Source: Virgibacillus sp. AGTR
GTDB taxonomy: Bacteria; Bacillota; Bacilli; Bacillales; Amphibacillaceae
Length of the DNA stretch: 64,000 nucleotides
NCBI RefSeq assembly: GCF_016919725.2
Contig: NZ_JAJERH010000001.1
Location: 1-64,000, forward strand
Direction: 5' to 3'
How positions within the stretch are numbered: the stretch's first letter is position 1; every line of letters starts with the position of its first letter. A program made the position numbers and the translations under genes. The notes below the pieces were generated by a model, which did not search any database, was not told the DNA's origin, and saw nothing but the letters and a program-made list of their open reading frames with translations. Below, in pieces: positions 27,485-37,142 of the stretch.

Positions 27485-28613
27485 AGGAATGCTCTTTTCT
27501 TTAGCTGCCTCCCTGTTTTTAGTAACAGGATGTATGCAAATGAAACCAATTGAACGATTAGCTATTATTAACGCAAGAGGTGTTGATCTTTCAGGTGAAG
27601 ATTTAATTGATACTACCTTGGTTATTTTCCAATTTGATACACAGACAAAAGATATTTCTAAAATTGCTTCAGGTACTGGAAAAACAATTAAAGAAGCAAG
27701 ATACGATGCAAATACGAAAACGAGTTTCTCACTAACTCCCGGGCAGATTCGCCTCGAACTTTATGGAATGGATGTAGCTAAAAAGGGAATTTTCCCCTAT
27801 TTAAACACATTAGTTCGTGATGCTCGAACATCTGACAGAGTACTATTAGCAATAACAGATACAACTGCCAAAGAAGTAATAACAAAAGGACAAGAGGAAA
27901 CAAATATAAATGTGGGACTATTTATGAATGGACTAATTAATCAAAAGATCCAAGATGATAGTATACCTAAGACAGAGCTCTATGATTTTACACATGCTTA
28001 TTTTGAAAAGGGGCAGGACCCCGTACTGCCTATCATCAGCTCAGTTGAAGGAACACCAAAGTTTTCAGGAATAGCTATGTTTCAAAATGATAGCTATGTC
28101 GATAGGCTGACGTTGCATGATGCCTTGCTAATTAATTTATTTCAAAAGACCATTCACTCTGCTCCATTTGATATTAGCGTACAATCAGAACCCCTTAAAC
28201 CTTATTTTCAAAAAAGTCTTTCCGGTCAAAAGGAGGAAGAAATTCATCTAAATGGTAGAATTATTAAAGGAAAAAACAATACACAATTGCTGGATAAAAA
28301 CCAGTTGCGGTTTCAAACAGACATTACCATTCAGATGAATTTGCTGGAGATGTCTTTAGAACTGGAATTAGAAAATAAAGGTGTCATTGCTAAATTGGAA
28401 AAACAAATCGAAAAACAGATCAAGAAGAAATATGAAGCGCTTTTAGAGAAAACACAGGAAATGAAGGCTGACCCATTTGGATATGGCGAAATTTACCGAG
28501 AGCATAAAGCTAACGGAGAGTTAGAGAAAAATGAATGGCGTGAGAAATACCCAGATATTGACGTGAATTACAATGTCGATGTAAAAATCGTTGAATACGG
28601 AACAATTAGATAG
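27474..28613 (+). CDS. Germinant receptor C subunit (GerC lipoprotein)
   Basis: 379-residue lipoprotein with lipobox LVTGC (C20). Features of the GerAC/GerKC family include the N-terminal IERLAIINARGVD, a middle domain and the C-terminal YGEIYREHKANGELEKNEWREKYPDIDVNYNVDVKI. It completes the receptor on the outer face of the spore inner membrane. The 11-bp overlap with the B subunit implies coupled translation. Confidence 0.93.
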   Translation: MLNKGMLFSLAASLFLVTGCMQMKPIERLAIINARGVDLSGEDLIDTTLVIFQFDTQTKDISKIASGTGKTIKEARYDANTKTSFSLTPGQIRLELYGMDVAKKGIFPYLNTLVRDARTSDRVLLAITDTTAKEVITKGQEETNINVGLFMNGLINQKIQDDSIPKTELYDFTHAYFEKGQDPVLPIISSVEGTPKFSGIAMFQNDSYVDRLTLHDALLINLFQKTIHSAPFDISVQSEPLKPYFQKSLSGQKEEEIHLNGRIIKGKNNTQLLDKNQLRFQTDITIQMNLLEMSLELELENKGVIAKLEKQIEKQIKKKYEALLEKTQEMKADPFGYGEIYREHKANGELEKNEWREKYPDIDVNYNVDVKIVEYGTIR

Positions 28614-28657
28614 GGTCGAGCTATTTGAACATTTAAATACAGCCACAGATCAAAAAT

Positions 28658-28692
28658 ACAGAGCCACTATCCCTTTGTGACAGTGGCTCTAC
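28658..28692. terminator. Terminator between ger operon and murG
   Basis: AGAGCCACT (28660-28668) pairs with AGTGGCTCT (28682-28690). On the minus strand TGTATTTTTG follows, so it works best for murG; convergent use is possible. Confidence 0.7.
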
Positions 28693-28694
28693 GA

Positions 28695-29771
28695 TTATTT
28701 TCCATTCTGTACTTCTGTAAGTATCTCAATAACGCGATCTCGTGCCTCTTCGCTCTTATATTGCTTCATTGTATCGATCATAATTGGTGCAAATTCCTTT
28801 AATTGTTCCAGCTCATGTACAAGCGTGTCTTCTGACAACGATTCCTCTTCTAACACTCTTGCATACCGTTTCTCGGCAAAGGATTTTGCATTTATGATCT
28901 GATCTCCTCTGCTAGCTTGACGAGATAATGGTATTAGCAGCATCGGCAATTGCAGTGCAAGAAATTCAAAGATAGCATTAGACCCTGCACGCGATAGAAC
29001 ATAGTCACTTATTGCAAAGATATCTTTTAAATCATCTGTAATATATTCAAATTGGACGTAGCCATTTTCTTTTATCTGATGGTCAATTTTACCTTCACCA
29101 CAAATATGAATGATCTGAAATAATGGTACTAGCTTTGGCAAGCTATCCCGAACGGTTTCATTTATTTTTTGTGATCCTCCGCTTCCGCCCATGATTAATA
29201 AGATCGGCTTTTCCTTTGTAAGCCCTGTTAAAGCAAGACCTTTTTCTCTATTCCCTTGAAATAGTTCATCTCGTACTACTGCTCCAACATATTCTGATTT
29301 TTTTTCTGGCACATAATTTTTCGTTTCTGAAAATGTTGTTAGTACTTTTTTAGCAAATGGTATAGCTATTTTATTTGCTAGACCAGGTGTATAATCAGAC
29401 TCATGAACTACTGCCGGTACACCAGTTAGTTTTGCAGCCAGCATGACAGGTACAGATACGAATCCACCCTTGGAAAAAATAACGGATGGCTTGCGTTTCT
29501 TAATTATTTTCACTGCTTGCATTGTTCCTTTCAAAACTTTAAATGGATCTTTCAAATTCTCTATCGACATATAACGACGAAGCTTTCCTGTTGAAATAGG
29601 ATGATAAGTTACACCATCCACTTCTCCTATAAGCTTTCGTTCGATACCATCTTTTGAACCAATATAATCAATGTCCCAGCCTTTATCTCGATAGTACGGA
29701 ATCAGAGCTAAATTAACAATGACATGCCCTGCAGATCCGCCTCCAGTAAATAGTATTCGTTTATTTTTCAT
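28695..29771 (-). CDS. murG: UDP-GlcNAc:lipid I N-acetylglucosaminyltransferase
   Basis: Adds GlcNAc to lipid I to make lipid II on the inner face of the membrane. GT-B fold, 358 residues: N-terminal [39 protein letters not shown], then [12 protein letters not shown] and the donor-site [23 protein letters not shown]. It resembles the S. aureus-type MurG, which also lies outside the division cluster. Whether a second murG exists elsewhere is not visible. Confidence 0.92.
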   Translation of the reverse strand: MKNKRILFTGGGSAGHVIVNLALIPYYRDKGWDIDYIGSKDGIERKLIGEVDGVTYHPISTGKLRRYMSIENLKDPFKVLKGTMQAVKIIKKRKPSVIFSKGGFVSVPVMLAAKLTGVPAVVHESDYTPGLANKIAIPFAKKVLTTFSETKNYVPEKKSEYVGAVVRDELFQGNREKGLALTGLTKEKPILLIMGGSGGSQKINETVRDSLPKLVPLFQIIHICGEGKIDHQIKENGYVQFEYITDDLKDIFAISDYVLSRAGSNAIFEFLALQLPMLLIPLSRQASRGDQIINAKSFAEKRYARVLEEESLSEDTLVHELEQLKEFAPIMIDTMKQYKSEEARDRVIEILTEVQNGK

Positions 29772-29875
29772 TAGGTGAAAACGTCCTTTCTTCCAAACTG
29801 CTCTATAAAACGGTATAATAATTTTTACGCTCCTCTTCTATCCTATTAGAAAATACATGAAAAAGGAAGAGAATT

Positions 29876-31237
29876 ATGTATCAGACAACAACGCTAAAGG
29901 AAAAACTAAAATTATTCGCTGTAATATTAATTCCTATACTAATTACCCAAGTGAGTATGTACTTAATGAATATATTTGATACTGTCATGTCAGGTCGTGC
30001 TGGTGCAGTAGATCTAGCAGGTGTCGCGATCGGGACGAGCTTATGGGTTCCTATTTTCACTGGTATAAATGGGATTTTACTTGCCATTACTCCCATAATT
30101 GCACATCTCACAGGAGCTATCTCTGAAAATAAAGTTACCAATAGTGTACAGCAGGCAATATATTTATCAATTGTTCTTGCCATAATTGTATGTACTATTG
30201 GTGGTATATTACTAAACCCTGTTTTAAACCTAATGGAACTCGAAGCTGGGGTTCGACAAACTGCGAAATATTATCTTATTGCCTTAGGGACAGGAGTAAT
30301 TCCTCTCTTTATCTTTAATACAGTAAGATGCTTTATCGACGCACTAGGGCAAACACGGATATCTATGCTCATTATTCTTATATCCTTGCCGCTTAACTTA
30401 TTTTTTAACTATATCTTTATTTTTGGTAAATTTGGGATTCCAGCATATGGCGGAATTGGCGCAGGAATTGCAACCTCGATAACCTATTGGCTTGTATCCA
30501 TTTTGGCACTAGCCGTTATTTATAAAATTACCCCTTTTCGTAAATTTTCTATTTTGACGAATTGGGTAAAACCTTCTGCAAAGGATTGGTGGGAGCAATT
30601 AAAAATAGGTATCCCAATTGGTTTTGCCATGTTTTTTGAAACAAGCATTTTCTCTGCTGTAACGCTATTTATGAGTGTATATAGCACCTATACTATCGCC
30701 GCCCACCAAGCAGCAATTAATTTCGCATCCTTGCTCTATATGATTCCATTAAGCGTTGGAATGGCGCTGACTATTGCTATAGGTTACGAAATAGGTGCCA
30801 AACGATATTTAGATGCACGTACGTATGGATATATCGGTATTAGTGGTGGCATATTTATCGCCCTTTTTGCAGGATTTGTATTATATATTACAAGAGATTG
30901 GGTAGCCGCCATGTACAATTCAAATCCTGAAGTTATCCAGCTTACAAAGCAATTTATCTTTTATGCTATCTTCTTCCAGCTCGCTGATGCATTTGGTGCA
31001 CCCATCCAAGGAGCATTGCGCGGTTATAAAGATGTTAATGTTACGTTAATCATGGCGTTAATCTCCTATTGGATAATTGGTTTACCGGTTGGTTGGATTT
31101 TAGCAAACTATACAGTTCTTGAACCTTTTGGCTATTGGGTTGGTATAATTACTGGATTGACTGTGGGAGCTATCGCTCTATTATGGCGTTTACTTTATCT
31201 ACAACGGAAATTTGTCCATACCTCCCATTTGCATTAG
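29876..31237 (+). CDS. MATE-family multidrug efflux protein
   Basis: 453 residues and 12 membrane helices, NorM-type MATE antiporter. Typical elements are QVSMYLMNIFDTVMSGRAGAVDLAGVAIGTS in helix 1-2 and FGIPAYGGIGAGIATSITYW in helix 6. It probably exports cationic drugs against sodium or protons; the substrate range is unknown. A GGAAGAGAATT site precedes the ATG. Divergent from murG with about 100 bp between them. Confidence 0.9.
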   Translation: MYQTTTLKEKLKLFAVILIPILITQVSMYLMNIFDTVMSGRAGAVDLAGVAIGTSLWVPIFTGINGILLAITPIIAHLTGAISENKVTNSVQQAIYLSIVLAIIVCTIGGILLNPVLNLMELEAGVRQTAKYYLIALGTGVIPLFIFNTVRCFIDALGQTRISMLIILISLPLNLFFNYIFIFGKFGIPAYGGIGAGIATSITYWLVSILALAVIYKITPFRKFSILTNWVKPSAKDWWEQLKIGIPIGFAMFFETSIFSAVTLFMSVYSTYTIAAHQAAINFASLLYMIPLSVGMALTIAIGYEIGAKRYLDARTYGYIGISGGIFIALFAGFVLYITRDWVAAMYNSNPEVIQLTKQFIFYAIFFQLADAFGAPIQGALRGYKDVNVTLIMALISYWIIGLPVGWILANYTVLEPFGYWVGIITGLTVGAIALLWRLLYLQRKFVHTSHLH

Positions 31238-31269
31238 CATGGATGATGAAAGCGAGTCCCAATGTATGA

Positions 31270-31500
31270 AGTTATTCGGATCGTAGCTCAGTTCATGTTT
31301 TGAAATGTGATCATTATTAACCAGCTAACTAGTTAAAGAAAAAAACACGTTACCAAATGGATCTTCGGACTCGTGCTGTTTCACCGGAATCTCGCTTATT
31401 TCAGGTGCTAAAATATTTATTCTAATCAAAAAACGAGCGATAATTAATTTCATTCAACTAATCATCGTTCGTTTTTGATTGTTTCTTATTTACATTTGTC
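31270..31500 (-). repeat. Dispersed repeat family C, copy 1 (reverse)
   Basis: Contains the block ...AACACGTTACCAAATGGATCTTCGGACTCGTGCTG... and a hairpin whose arms lie at 31424-31441 and 31464-31480. The whole stretch matches, in reverse, the element at 41.26-41.55 kb. The hairpin with its A/T-run ends may serve as terminator for both convergent genes. Confidence 0.75.
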
Positions 31501-31530
31501 TTAGACTCCAATCATCCTACCTATCATATC

Positions 31531-32718
31531 TTATAAGAATAAGCCGGCAACGGTAGCTGATAAGATCGATGCTAAAGTTGCACCAAGGAGCAATTTTAGC
31601 CCGAAGCCAGATACGCTCACAGCTTTCTTTGCATCAATTCCCTTAACAGTTCCAGCAATAATACCGATGGAGGAGAAGTTTGCAAAGCTTGTTAAGAAAA
31701 CAGAAACGATACCAACGGTTTTCTCTGACAGAGAATCAATCGATGGTTGGAATTGTAACATTGCGACAAATTCATTTGTTACAATTTTTGTTCCCATAAT
31801 TGATCCAGCTTGGACGACCTCACCTGGAGATATCCCCATCAGAATACCAATAGGAGCTATAATATACCCCAAAATTTGTTGAAGTGTCGCTCCAGAAAAG
31901 ATTAATTGAATCAGCCAATTTACAAGCTCTAATGAAGCAATAAACGCAATCAACATTGCCGCTACAATTAAAGCTATCTTTCCGCCTTCTAGCGCACCAT
32001 TCCCCATCGCCTCGAAAATACTTTTATCATTCGTCACATCTTTAATATCCACAACGTCTTCTTCTTTCGGTACTTTAACCGGTGCAATTATTGAAGAAAT
32101 CATTAATGCGCTTAACATGTTCAAAGGCAGTGCAACTAATACATAGTCATTAGGCAAAATTTGCAAATATGCTCCAACAATCGACGCGGATACAGACCCC
32201 ATGGCGGAAGCACTTACAATATAAAGCCGATTAGCATTTAAATGATGAAATTGTGAACGAATAGCAATCAATGCTTCAGATTGTCCAAAGAATATACTGT
32301 TTACAGCATTAAATGACTCAACCTTTGGAAGCCCTGTCACTTTTGATATTAACCCACCCAAATATTTAATAAGTGGTGGAAGAATACGTAAATATGTTAA
32401 AACGGATAACAACGTAGCAAAGAAGATGATTAATAATAGGACATTGAAGAAGAATACGCCGCCTTCCTCTAATACGAATCCACCTACTACGAAATTGATC
32501 CCTTCTGTACCGAATTCAATTAATTTATTAAAACCAGCTGAAATTCCTGTAATAATCGTTTGACCAATTTTGGTCTCGAACATAAAAAAGGTGATCAACA
32601 GCTGAAAGACTAACATAATGATAATACCTTTATAATTTATATTTTTCTTATCATTAGACATTAAAAATGCTAGTCCCAGGACAACGACGATCGCCAGTAA
32701 TCCTAGAAGTATTCCCAC
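31531..32718 (-). CDS. Concentrative nucleoside transporter (NupC family)
   Basis: 395 residues with about ten helices; CNT family. Typical parts: GLPKVESFNAVNSIFFGQSEALIAI, SASAMGSVSASIVGAYLQI and TSFANFSSIGIIAGTVKGID. It takes up nucleosides with a cation. B. subtilis has three such proteins (NupC, NupG, YutK) and I cannot say which this matches best. The start is GTG (32718) with GGGAGGAAA upstream. A well-formed promoter with an overlapping near-palindrome precedes it. Confidence 0.88.
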   Translation of the reverse strand: MGILLGLLAIVVVLGLAFLMSNDKKNINYKGIIIMLVFQLLITFFMFETKIGQTIITGISAGFNKLIEFGTEGINFVVGGFVLEEGGVFFFNVLLLIIFFATLLSVLTYLRILPPLIKYLGGLISKVTGLPKVESFNAVNSIFFGQSEALIAIRSQFHHLNANRLYIVSASAMGSVSASIVGAYLQILPNDYVLVALPLNMLSALMISSIIAPVKVPKEEDVVDIKDVTNDKSIFEAMGNGALEGGKIALIVAAMLIAFIASLELVNWLIQLIFSGATLQQILGYIIAPIGILMGISPGEVVQAGSIMGTKIVTNEFVAMLQFQPSIDSLSEKTVGIVSVFLTSFANFSSIGIIAGTVKGIDAKKAVSVSGFGLKLLLGATLASILSATVAGLFL

Positions 32719-32769
32719 ACTGATTTCCTCCCTATTGTAACTGTTTTCATTATTTCTGATACATAGGTC

Positions 32770-32798
32770 ATTGTACCAAGTTGTCAGACGTCATGCAA
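32770..32798 (-). promoter_or_regulatory. Promoter of the nucleoside transporter with overlapping operator-like site
   Basis: TTGCAT (32798-32793), a 17-bp spacer, TACAAT (32775-32770). The -35 and first half of the spacer form an imperfect palindrome centred on GACGTC (32781-32798, ends TTG and CAA), a plausible repressor site. Confidence 0.55.
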
Positions 32799-32887
32799 GA
32801 GATTGTTTTTTCTGTAAATTTAAATATCCTGTTTTATTTGTTCCCCTTTTTAAATAGAAAAAACAAATTATTTTGCTTCTATCCCAA

Positions 32888-33062
32888 AAACAAAAGCGGA
32901 AGCGAGCGACTAGAGCGAAGTAAAGGAATCACAGTGAGCTTGCGAGCTGATGATGACTTAGATTCGTGCAATTCATGAAGCAGCCTAGTTTCTGGACGCG
33001 GCTCAACACGCCCATATCTTTCCACACGGGCTAATTTTATAGTTTCTAGACTATTAAAAAAA
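32888..33062 (-). repeat. Dispersed repeat family B, copy 3
   Basis: AACAAAAGCGGAAGCGAGCG through GGAATCACAGTGAGCTTGCG, GATGATGACTTAGATTC, GCGGCTCAACACGCCCATA to TTTCTAGACTATT and an A-run. It has a roughly 20-bp internal deletion relative to copy 2. It abuts a terminator hairpin. Confidence 0.85.
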
Positions 33063-33102
33063 CGGAGCAAAATTAGCTCAGTCCTTATCACTACATGCTC
33101 CG
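33056..33102 (-). terminator. Terminator hairpin without an assigned gene
   Basis: On the minus strand CGGAGCA (33102-33096) pairs with TGCTCCG (33069-33063), followed by TTTTTTTAAT. No gene ends just upstream of it on that strand; dacC ends 770 bp away with its own terminator. Confidence 0.65.
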
Positions 33103-33149
33103 ATTTACGCTTCCTCTAGTAGTTATTATGGAATAATAGCTACTGCTTG

Positions 33150-33345
33150 ACCACCACTCCGGCTGCCCACTTCCCTTTCCGTGGGGTTTGTCCTTCAGCT
33201 AACTTTTTTAGCAAAACCCGCTCAAAAAAGTGGATCTTCAGGTCAAACATTTCCCACAGGAGTTGAAGTGGCCGGCCTTCGCTATTATCAGGCTCTACAA
33301 CGCTAGCATGAAGTAACACAGCTGCTTTTATACTCACGGATAGCG
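33150..33345. repeat. Repeat-like block (possible fourth family)
   Basis: Strongly structured GC-rich stretch: CACTCCGGCTGCCCACTTCC ... AAAAAAGTGGATCTTCAGG ... CCACAGGAGTTGAAGTGGCC. The left and right parts are imperfect inverted repeats. It has the look of Bacillaceae intergenic repeats but only one copy is seen here. An open frame across it (33140-33337, minus) has no ribosome site. Confidence 0.5.
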
Positions 33346-33410
33346 ATTTTCACTTTACCCATTGTAAAAAAGTCAACCTATTACTTATGACAAGAATTGT
33401 TGCACCTTCT

Positions 33411-33545
33411 CATAGCGGAGACTAATTACGTAGACTCCTGCGGGAATAGCGCGAGCCGAAAATCCACTTTGCAACGTGTTCTTCTTTGCAAAGTTAGTTG
33501 AGACCGTGTCCGCGGAAAGCGAAGTAATTAGTCGGAGCATTGCCA
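33411..33545 (+). repeat. Dispersed repeat family C, copy 2
   Basis: Core block only: GACTCCTGCGGGAATAGCGC, GAAAATCCACTTTGCAACGT, TTGCAAAGTTAGTTGAGACC, GTCCGCGGAAAGCGAAGTAA. Matches 41368-41485. Confidence 0.7.
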
Positions 33546-33621
33546 ATATACATCAAACATTTCAAAATAACTACTTGGCTTAACGCAGTCATTGCACTGA
33601 TTTTATACTTTCTTAACTAAG

Positions 33622-33815
33622 AACAAAAGCGCAAGTGCCCGATTAGAAACGTAGCTACTGGAGCAAGTCAACGGAGATAAAGGAATCATGGTGTGCTTGC
33701 GAGCCGATGGTGACTTATCGTGTAGGGAAATTCGTGAAGTCGCCTCATTTCTGGGCGTTGGAGTTGGACACGGCTCAACAACCCCCTATTTATCCACATG
33801 GGCATTTCCTAGACT
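33622..33815 (-). repeat. Dispersed repeat family B, copy 4
   Basis: Full-length: AAGAACAAAAGCGCAAGTGC, GAAACGTAGCTACTGGAGCA, GTGTGCTTGCGAGC, GGACACGGCTCAACA, TATCCACATGGGC, CCTAGACTATAAAAAA. It ends at the T-run of the dacC terminator. Confidence 0.85.
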
Positions 33816-33855
33816 ATAAAAAAGCTATTGCTTTACTACAACAGCTTTTATTTCA
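33812..33855 (-). terminator. Intrinsic terminator of dacC
   Basis: On the minus strand AAAGCTGTTG and CAATAGCTTT form a 10-bp stem with one G-U pair, followed by TTTTTATAG. It starts about 15 bp after the dacC stop. Confidence 0.8.
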
Positions 33856-33869
33856 TTTATTTAGTTGTT

Positions 33870-35351
33870 TTAATCTGTATCCACTATAATTTCCAATAGT
33901 TGATCCTCTATTACCTTTCCCTCCTCTTCATCAATTAGATTGTTAATCATAATGGAGAATATTAGCTTTTCTTTATTGCTTTTTTCAGCATAGCCCGATA
34001 ATGTACTAACACCGTAAATTGTCCCTGTTTTAGCTTGCACAACTAAATCAGGCATTCGATAACGTAACGTCCCTCCTATTTGCCGATCAGAATCCCCAGC
34101 TACTGGAAGTGACTTTATAAAGCTTGGAAACCACGCTTCTTTTTGAACAGCGTATAATAATTGGGTAATTGCGGTTGGTGGTATTAATGTTACATGTGAT
34201 ATTCCTGAACCATCACGAATAAGTAGTTTTTCTTGATTCAAACCAAACCGCTTTAATTGTCTCTTTAGCGCCTCGATTCCTTGCTCCCAGCTTCCTTCTC
34301 CGTATACTTTTTTTCCCATTTCCTTTACTAAAATCTCTCCAAGACTGTTGTTACTATGTTTCATAAATGGAATAAGCAGCTCTGCTAACGTCATAGATGA
34401 ATGCGTGAAAAGCAATTTCGATTTTATAGGTGCCTCACCACTTTTCACTACTCCATGCCATGTTATATTCTGCTTGACTAAAGCCTGCTTAAGTAAGTCC
34501 AGTGCATAGCCAGTGGGTTCCCAGACAGCTATCCACTCTTTGATCGGCTCTTTGGCTTTAGGGATTATTCCTGACACTGATACGATATTTGTCCCGTGCT
34601 CACGTTCTATGATGAGGTCTTCTTCTTGCTCAGCTTTTACCGTTATTGCTTCATTTTTTATTTCTATATAATTGTTTTTTGGTGACATGGATACTTGTGG
34701 CTTTTCACCAATTCCACCTGATTGTATTTCTAAACGGACAGTTCCCGCGTCATAATCCTTGTCTGGAGAAACTGTTAATGCAGATACTTGTGCACCATAA
34801 TAATAATGCTCATCACTCCAAATCATATCTGGCGAGAGGCGAACTGCATCATACCATGTATCGTCACCGATTATATCTCCAGAAATATGATCAATATCCA
34901 TTGCTTTTAACTTTGCTGCGAACATGTCAAAGGTTTCTGGCAACAAGGTAGGGTCCCCTTTTCCAACTAAATACAGATTTCCATTCAACCTCCCCTGCTT
35001 TATCGTCCCATTAGTACGTAATTCTGTAGAAAATTGATAATCCTTTCCCAAAACGGATAAACTCGTCGCTGCAGTTAACAACTTCATATTAGAGGCAGGT
35101 CGAAACCGAGTATTTCCCATATGCTCATAAATTATTTTGCCTGTATCCGCTTGTCGAATACTTACCCCAATTAATCCGCCCTTTAATTTTGGTTCTTTAT
35201 GGATATATGAATCTAGCTCTTGCTTCATACTATAGCTCTCTCCTTTTCCATTAGCCGCTGTTGCAGTGCAAGACACAGAAGAAGCTATACATACAGTAAC
35301 GATCAATCCTAAAATAACCAGCCACCCTATACCCTTAGGATGTACAAACAT
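33870..35351 (-). CDS. dacC: D-Ala-D-Ala carboxypeptidase, class C PBP (DacC type)
   Basis: Peptidase S13 enzyme that trims peptidoglycan stem peptides outside the membrane. With the ATG at 35351 the chain is 493 residues, close to B. subtilis DacC/PBP4a (491). N-terminal signal segment at about 7-28; active-site motifs S87-N-M-K90, S333-N-N335 and K441-T-G443-T, in the right spacing for S13 with its large inserted domain. GAGGTG lies 8 bases before this ATG. An upstream TTG would have none. In B. subtilis it is made in stationary phase. Confidence 0.9.
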   Translation of the reverse strand: MFVHPKGIGWLVILGLIVTVCIASSVSCTATAANGKGESYSMKQELDSYIHKEPKLKGGLIGVSIRQADTGKIIYEHMGNTRFRPASNMKLLTAATSLSVLGKDYQFSTELRTNGTIKQGRLNGNLYLVGKGDPTLLPETFDMFAAKLKAMDIDHISGDIIGDDTWYDAVRLSPDMIWSDEHYYYGAQVSALTVSPDKDYDAGTVRLEIQSGGIGEKPQVSMSPKNNYIEIKNEAITVKAEQEEDLIIEREHGTNIVSVSGIIPKAKEPIKEWIAVWEPTGYALDLLKQALVKQNITWHGVVKSGEAPIKSKLLFTHSSMTLAELLIPFMKHSNNSLGEILVKEMGKKVYGEGSWEQGIEALKRQLKRFGLNQEKLLIRDGSGISHVTLIPPTAITQLLYAVQKEAWFPSFIKSLPVAGDSDRQIGGTLRYRMPDLVVQAKTGTIYGVSTLSGYAEKSNKEKLIFSIMINNLIDEEEGKVIEDQLLEIIVDTD

Positions 35352-35513
35352 AAGAACACACCTCAAAATAGCTTAAGTTTATGGCCTTATTCATTATTTC
35401 CACAAGACTGTCTTTCATTCCTGTTTTTTAAGATTTCGCGCTTCTATATATACAACCTATCCACTCATTTCCTTTATAGCAAACTACAGCATAGTAAATA
35501 ACGGATGCAAACA

Positions 35514-37142
35514 TTACTCCACCTTTCTCTCAAGTTGTGGTAGATGCTTATGTTCAATACGATAATTAATATGTAAAAATGGTATAGAGAACAGCCACAT
35601 TCGATGTCTGGCTTTAAGTAAACCTTCCTCTACTTCTTCTACATCAAAGGTTTCTTCAATCGGCAACCTAAATAACCGATTTCTAATCACTAAATAAATA
35701 CCCGAATCCGCTTTAGTTGTACGTACTTTTTTGCTGGTTAACTGCAAATGCTCTCCTTGTTGATTTAATTCCAAAATTCCAATCATGGATGTACGAGGCA
35801 ATGGTAAAGCAATATTCATATAAGTACGCTCCCCACTTTGGTGATGGGAATATAACGCTACAAAAACAGTCTCTTGACTGATTTTTCTGACCCATGCTCT
35901 TGTATTGCTTCGGCCATCTATATGATCGGCGATCCCGTGTATATCTCCTGTCATTTCGTTACATCTACTGGATAAAGGTAAATTCAATTGCTTTATAAAG
36001 CGGCTTATTTGTCGATAGATAATTGCCAGGGGTAGAAACCAGTGATGCCAATATACTTCGGCAAATAATCGATAACTTTTTGTATTTTCATAGAAATCGA
36101 TAATCGTTTTGGATAACGTCTCTGTATCGATATCATATGCAAATTGTTTCATAGAGTCTATAAGCCCGTTATAACTTTGTTCATCCGTCTTTCCATTTAG
36201 AATTGATTCGTCTACTACGACTGATCCTCTGATCTTACTAATTGGAAAGACTATCTCCCTTTGCTTACTTAATGGTGGAGCAACTAACCAGCCTATTGTA
36301 CCTATTCCTGCAAACAGTATGATATTTATCAAGCCATGAAACAGTATCATGAAGTCAATGGAAATAAAGAATCGCTCTGAAAGATTCCCAAGTGCATATA
36401 TAAGTGAGAAAAGTATTGAAATTCCTAATGCACTGTATGAAATACGGACAAACCATTTTTGGAACGTGTTTTGGAACGAAGTTTGAAATGATAAGCCAAT
36501 TAAACCATATATTCCAATGATATAAAGTATGACAGACACGAATTCCAAAATAACCGAGAACGTAATTCCTAACGCGACAACCATAGGTGAAATGATAATA
36601 ATGGTTGCGACTAATGGATACCATTTCGATTGATGGACTCTTCCTAAAAGCCCGACAGAAACAGGTAATAGAAATGCAGAATAGTGAAAATGATTTGCTG
36701 TTAACCATGTAATAATAGGTGAAAAGCCTGTATCAATCTGTGCTTCATGCGCCACAAACCAAGCTCCACCTATAACCATATAAATAAGTCCAATATCAAT
36801 TAAAAACTCCTCGACATGTACAAAACCTCTATGTAGAAAACGGTTGACCCCAAGGATTGCCAACATGATTGTAAACATGAAATAGATGGTTGCCAGTATT
36901 GTATCAATTGGAGAATCTTGTGTTATTTGCAGTACAAAAATGGCTATAGATGCGACAATTCCAAAATATGGATAAAAAGTGGGGATCCAGCCTCTTTGTT
37001 CTTTTAAAATGATGTGCAGCATGTATGGCACAAAAATTAATTGTGCTGCAGATAATATTAATAAGTACCAAGAATCTTCTCCATACAAGATAATCAGAAT
37101 GAATAAGACACTATTCATACAGGCTACTTTAAAAAATGTCAT
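35514..37142 (-). CDS. YndJ-like membrane protein
   Basis: 542 residues; the first 290 or so form about ten membrane helices and the rest is a soluble domain with PIEETFDVEEV and LHINYRIEHKHLPQLERK. Length and gene order (yndG-yndH-yndJ) match the B. subtilis cluster of unknown function. I choose the ATG at 37142 because AAGGGGAG lies 10 bases upstream; this leaves a 14-bp overlap with the preceding gene. Confidence 0.8.
   Translation of the reverse strand: MTFFKVACMNSVLFILIILYGEDSWYLLILSAAQLIFVPYMLHIILKEQRGWIPTFYPYFGIVASIAIFVLQITQDSPIDTILATIYFMFTIMLAILGVNRFLHRGFVHVEEFLIDIGLIYMVIGGAWFVAHEAQIDTGFSPIITWLTANHFHYSAFLLPVSVGLLGRVHQSKWYPLVATIIIISPMVVALGITFSVILEFVSVILYIIGIYGLIGLSFQTSFQNTFQKWFVRISYSALGISILFSLIYALGNLSERFFISIDFMILFHGLINIILFAGIGTIGWLVAPPLSKQREIVFPISKIRGSVVVDESILNGKTDEQSYNGLIDSMKQFAYDIDTETLSKTIIDFYENTKSYRLFAEVYWHHWFLPLAIIYRQISRFIKQLNLPLSSRCNEMTGDIHGIADHIDGRSNTRAWVRKISQETVFVALYSHHQSGERTYMNIALPLPRTSMIGILELNQQGEHLQLTSKKVRTTKADSGIYLVIRNRLFRLPIEETFDVEEVEEGLLKARHRMWLFSIPFLHINYRIEHKHLPQLERKVE

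Noticed and set aside
33140-33337. 65-residue open frame on the minus strand between the nucleoside transporter and dacC
   Set aside because: It lies wholly in a structured intergenic repeat, has no ribosome site and no recognisable protein pattern.
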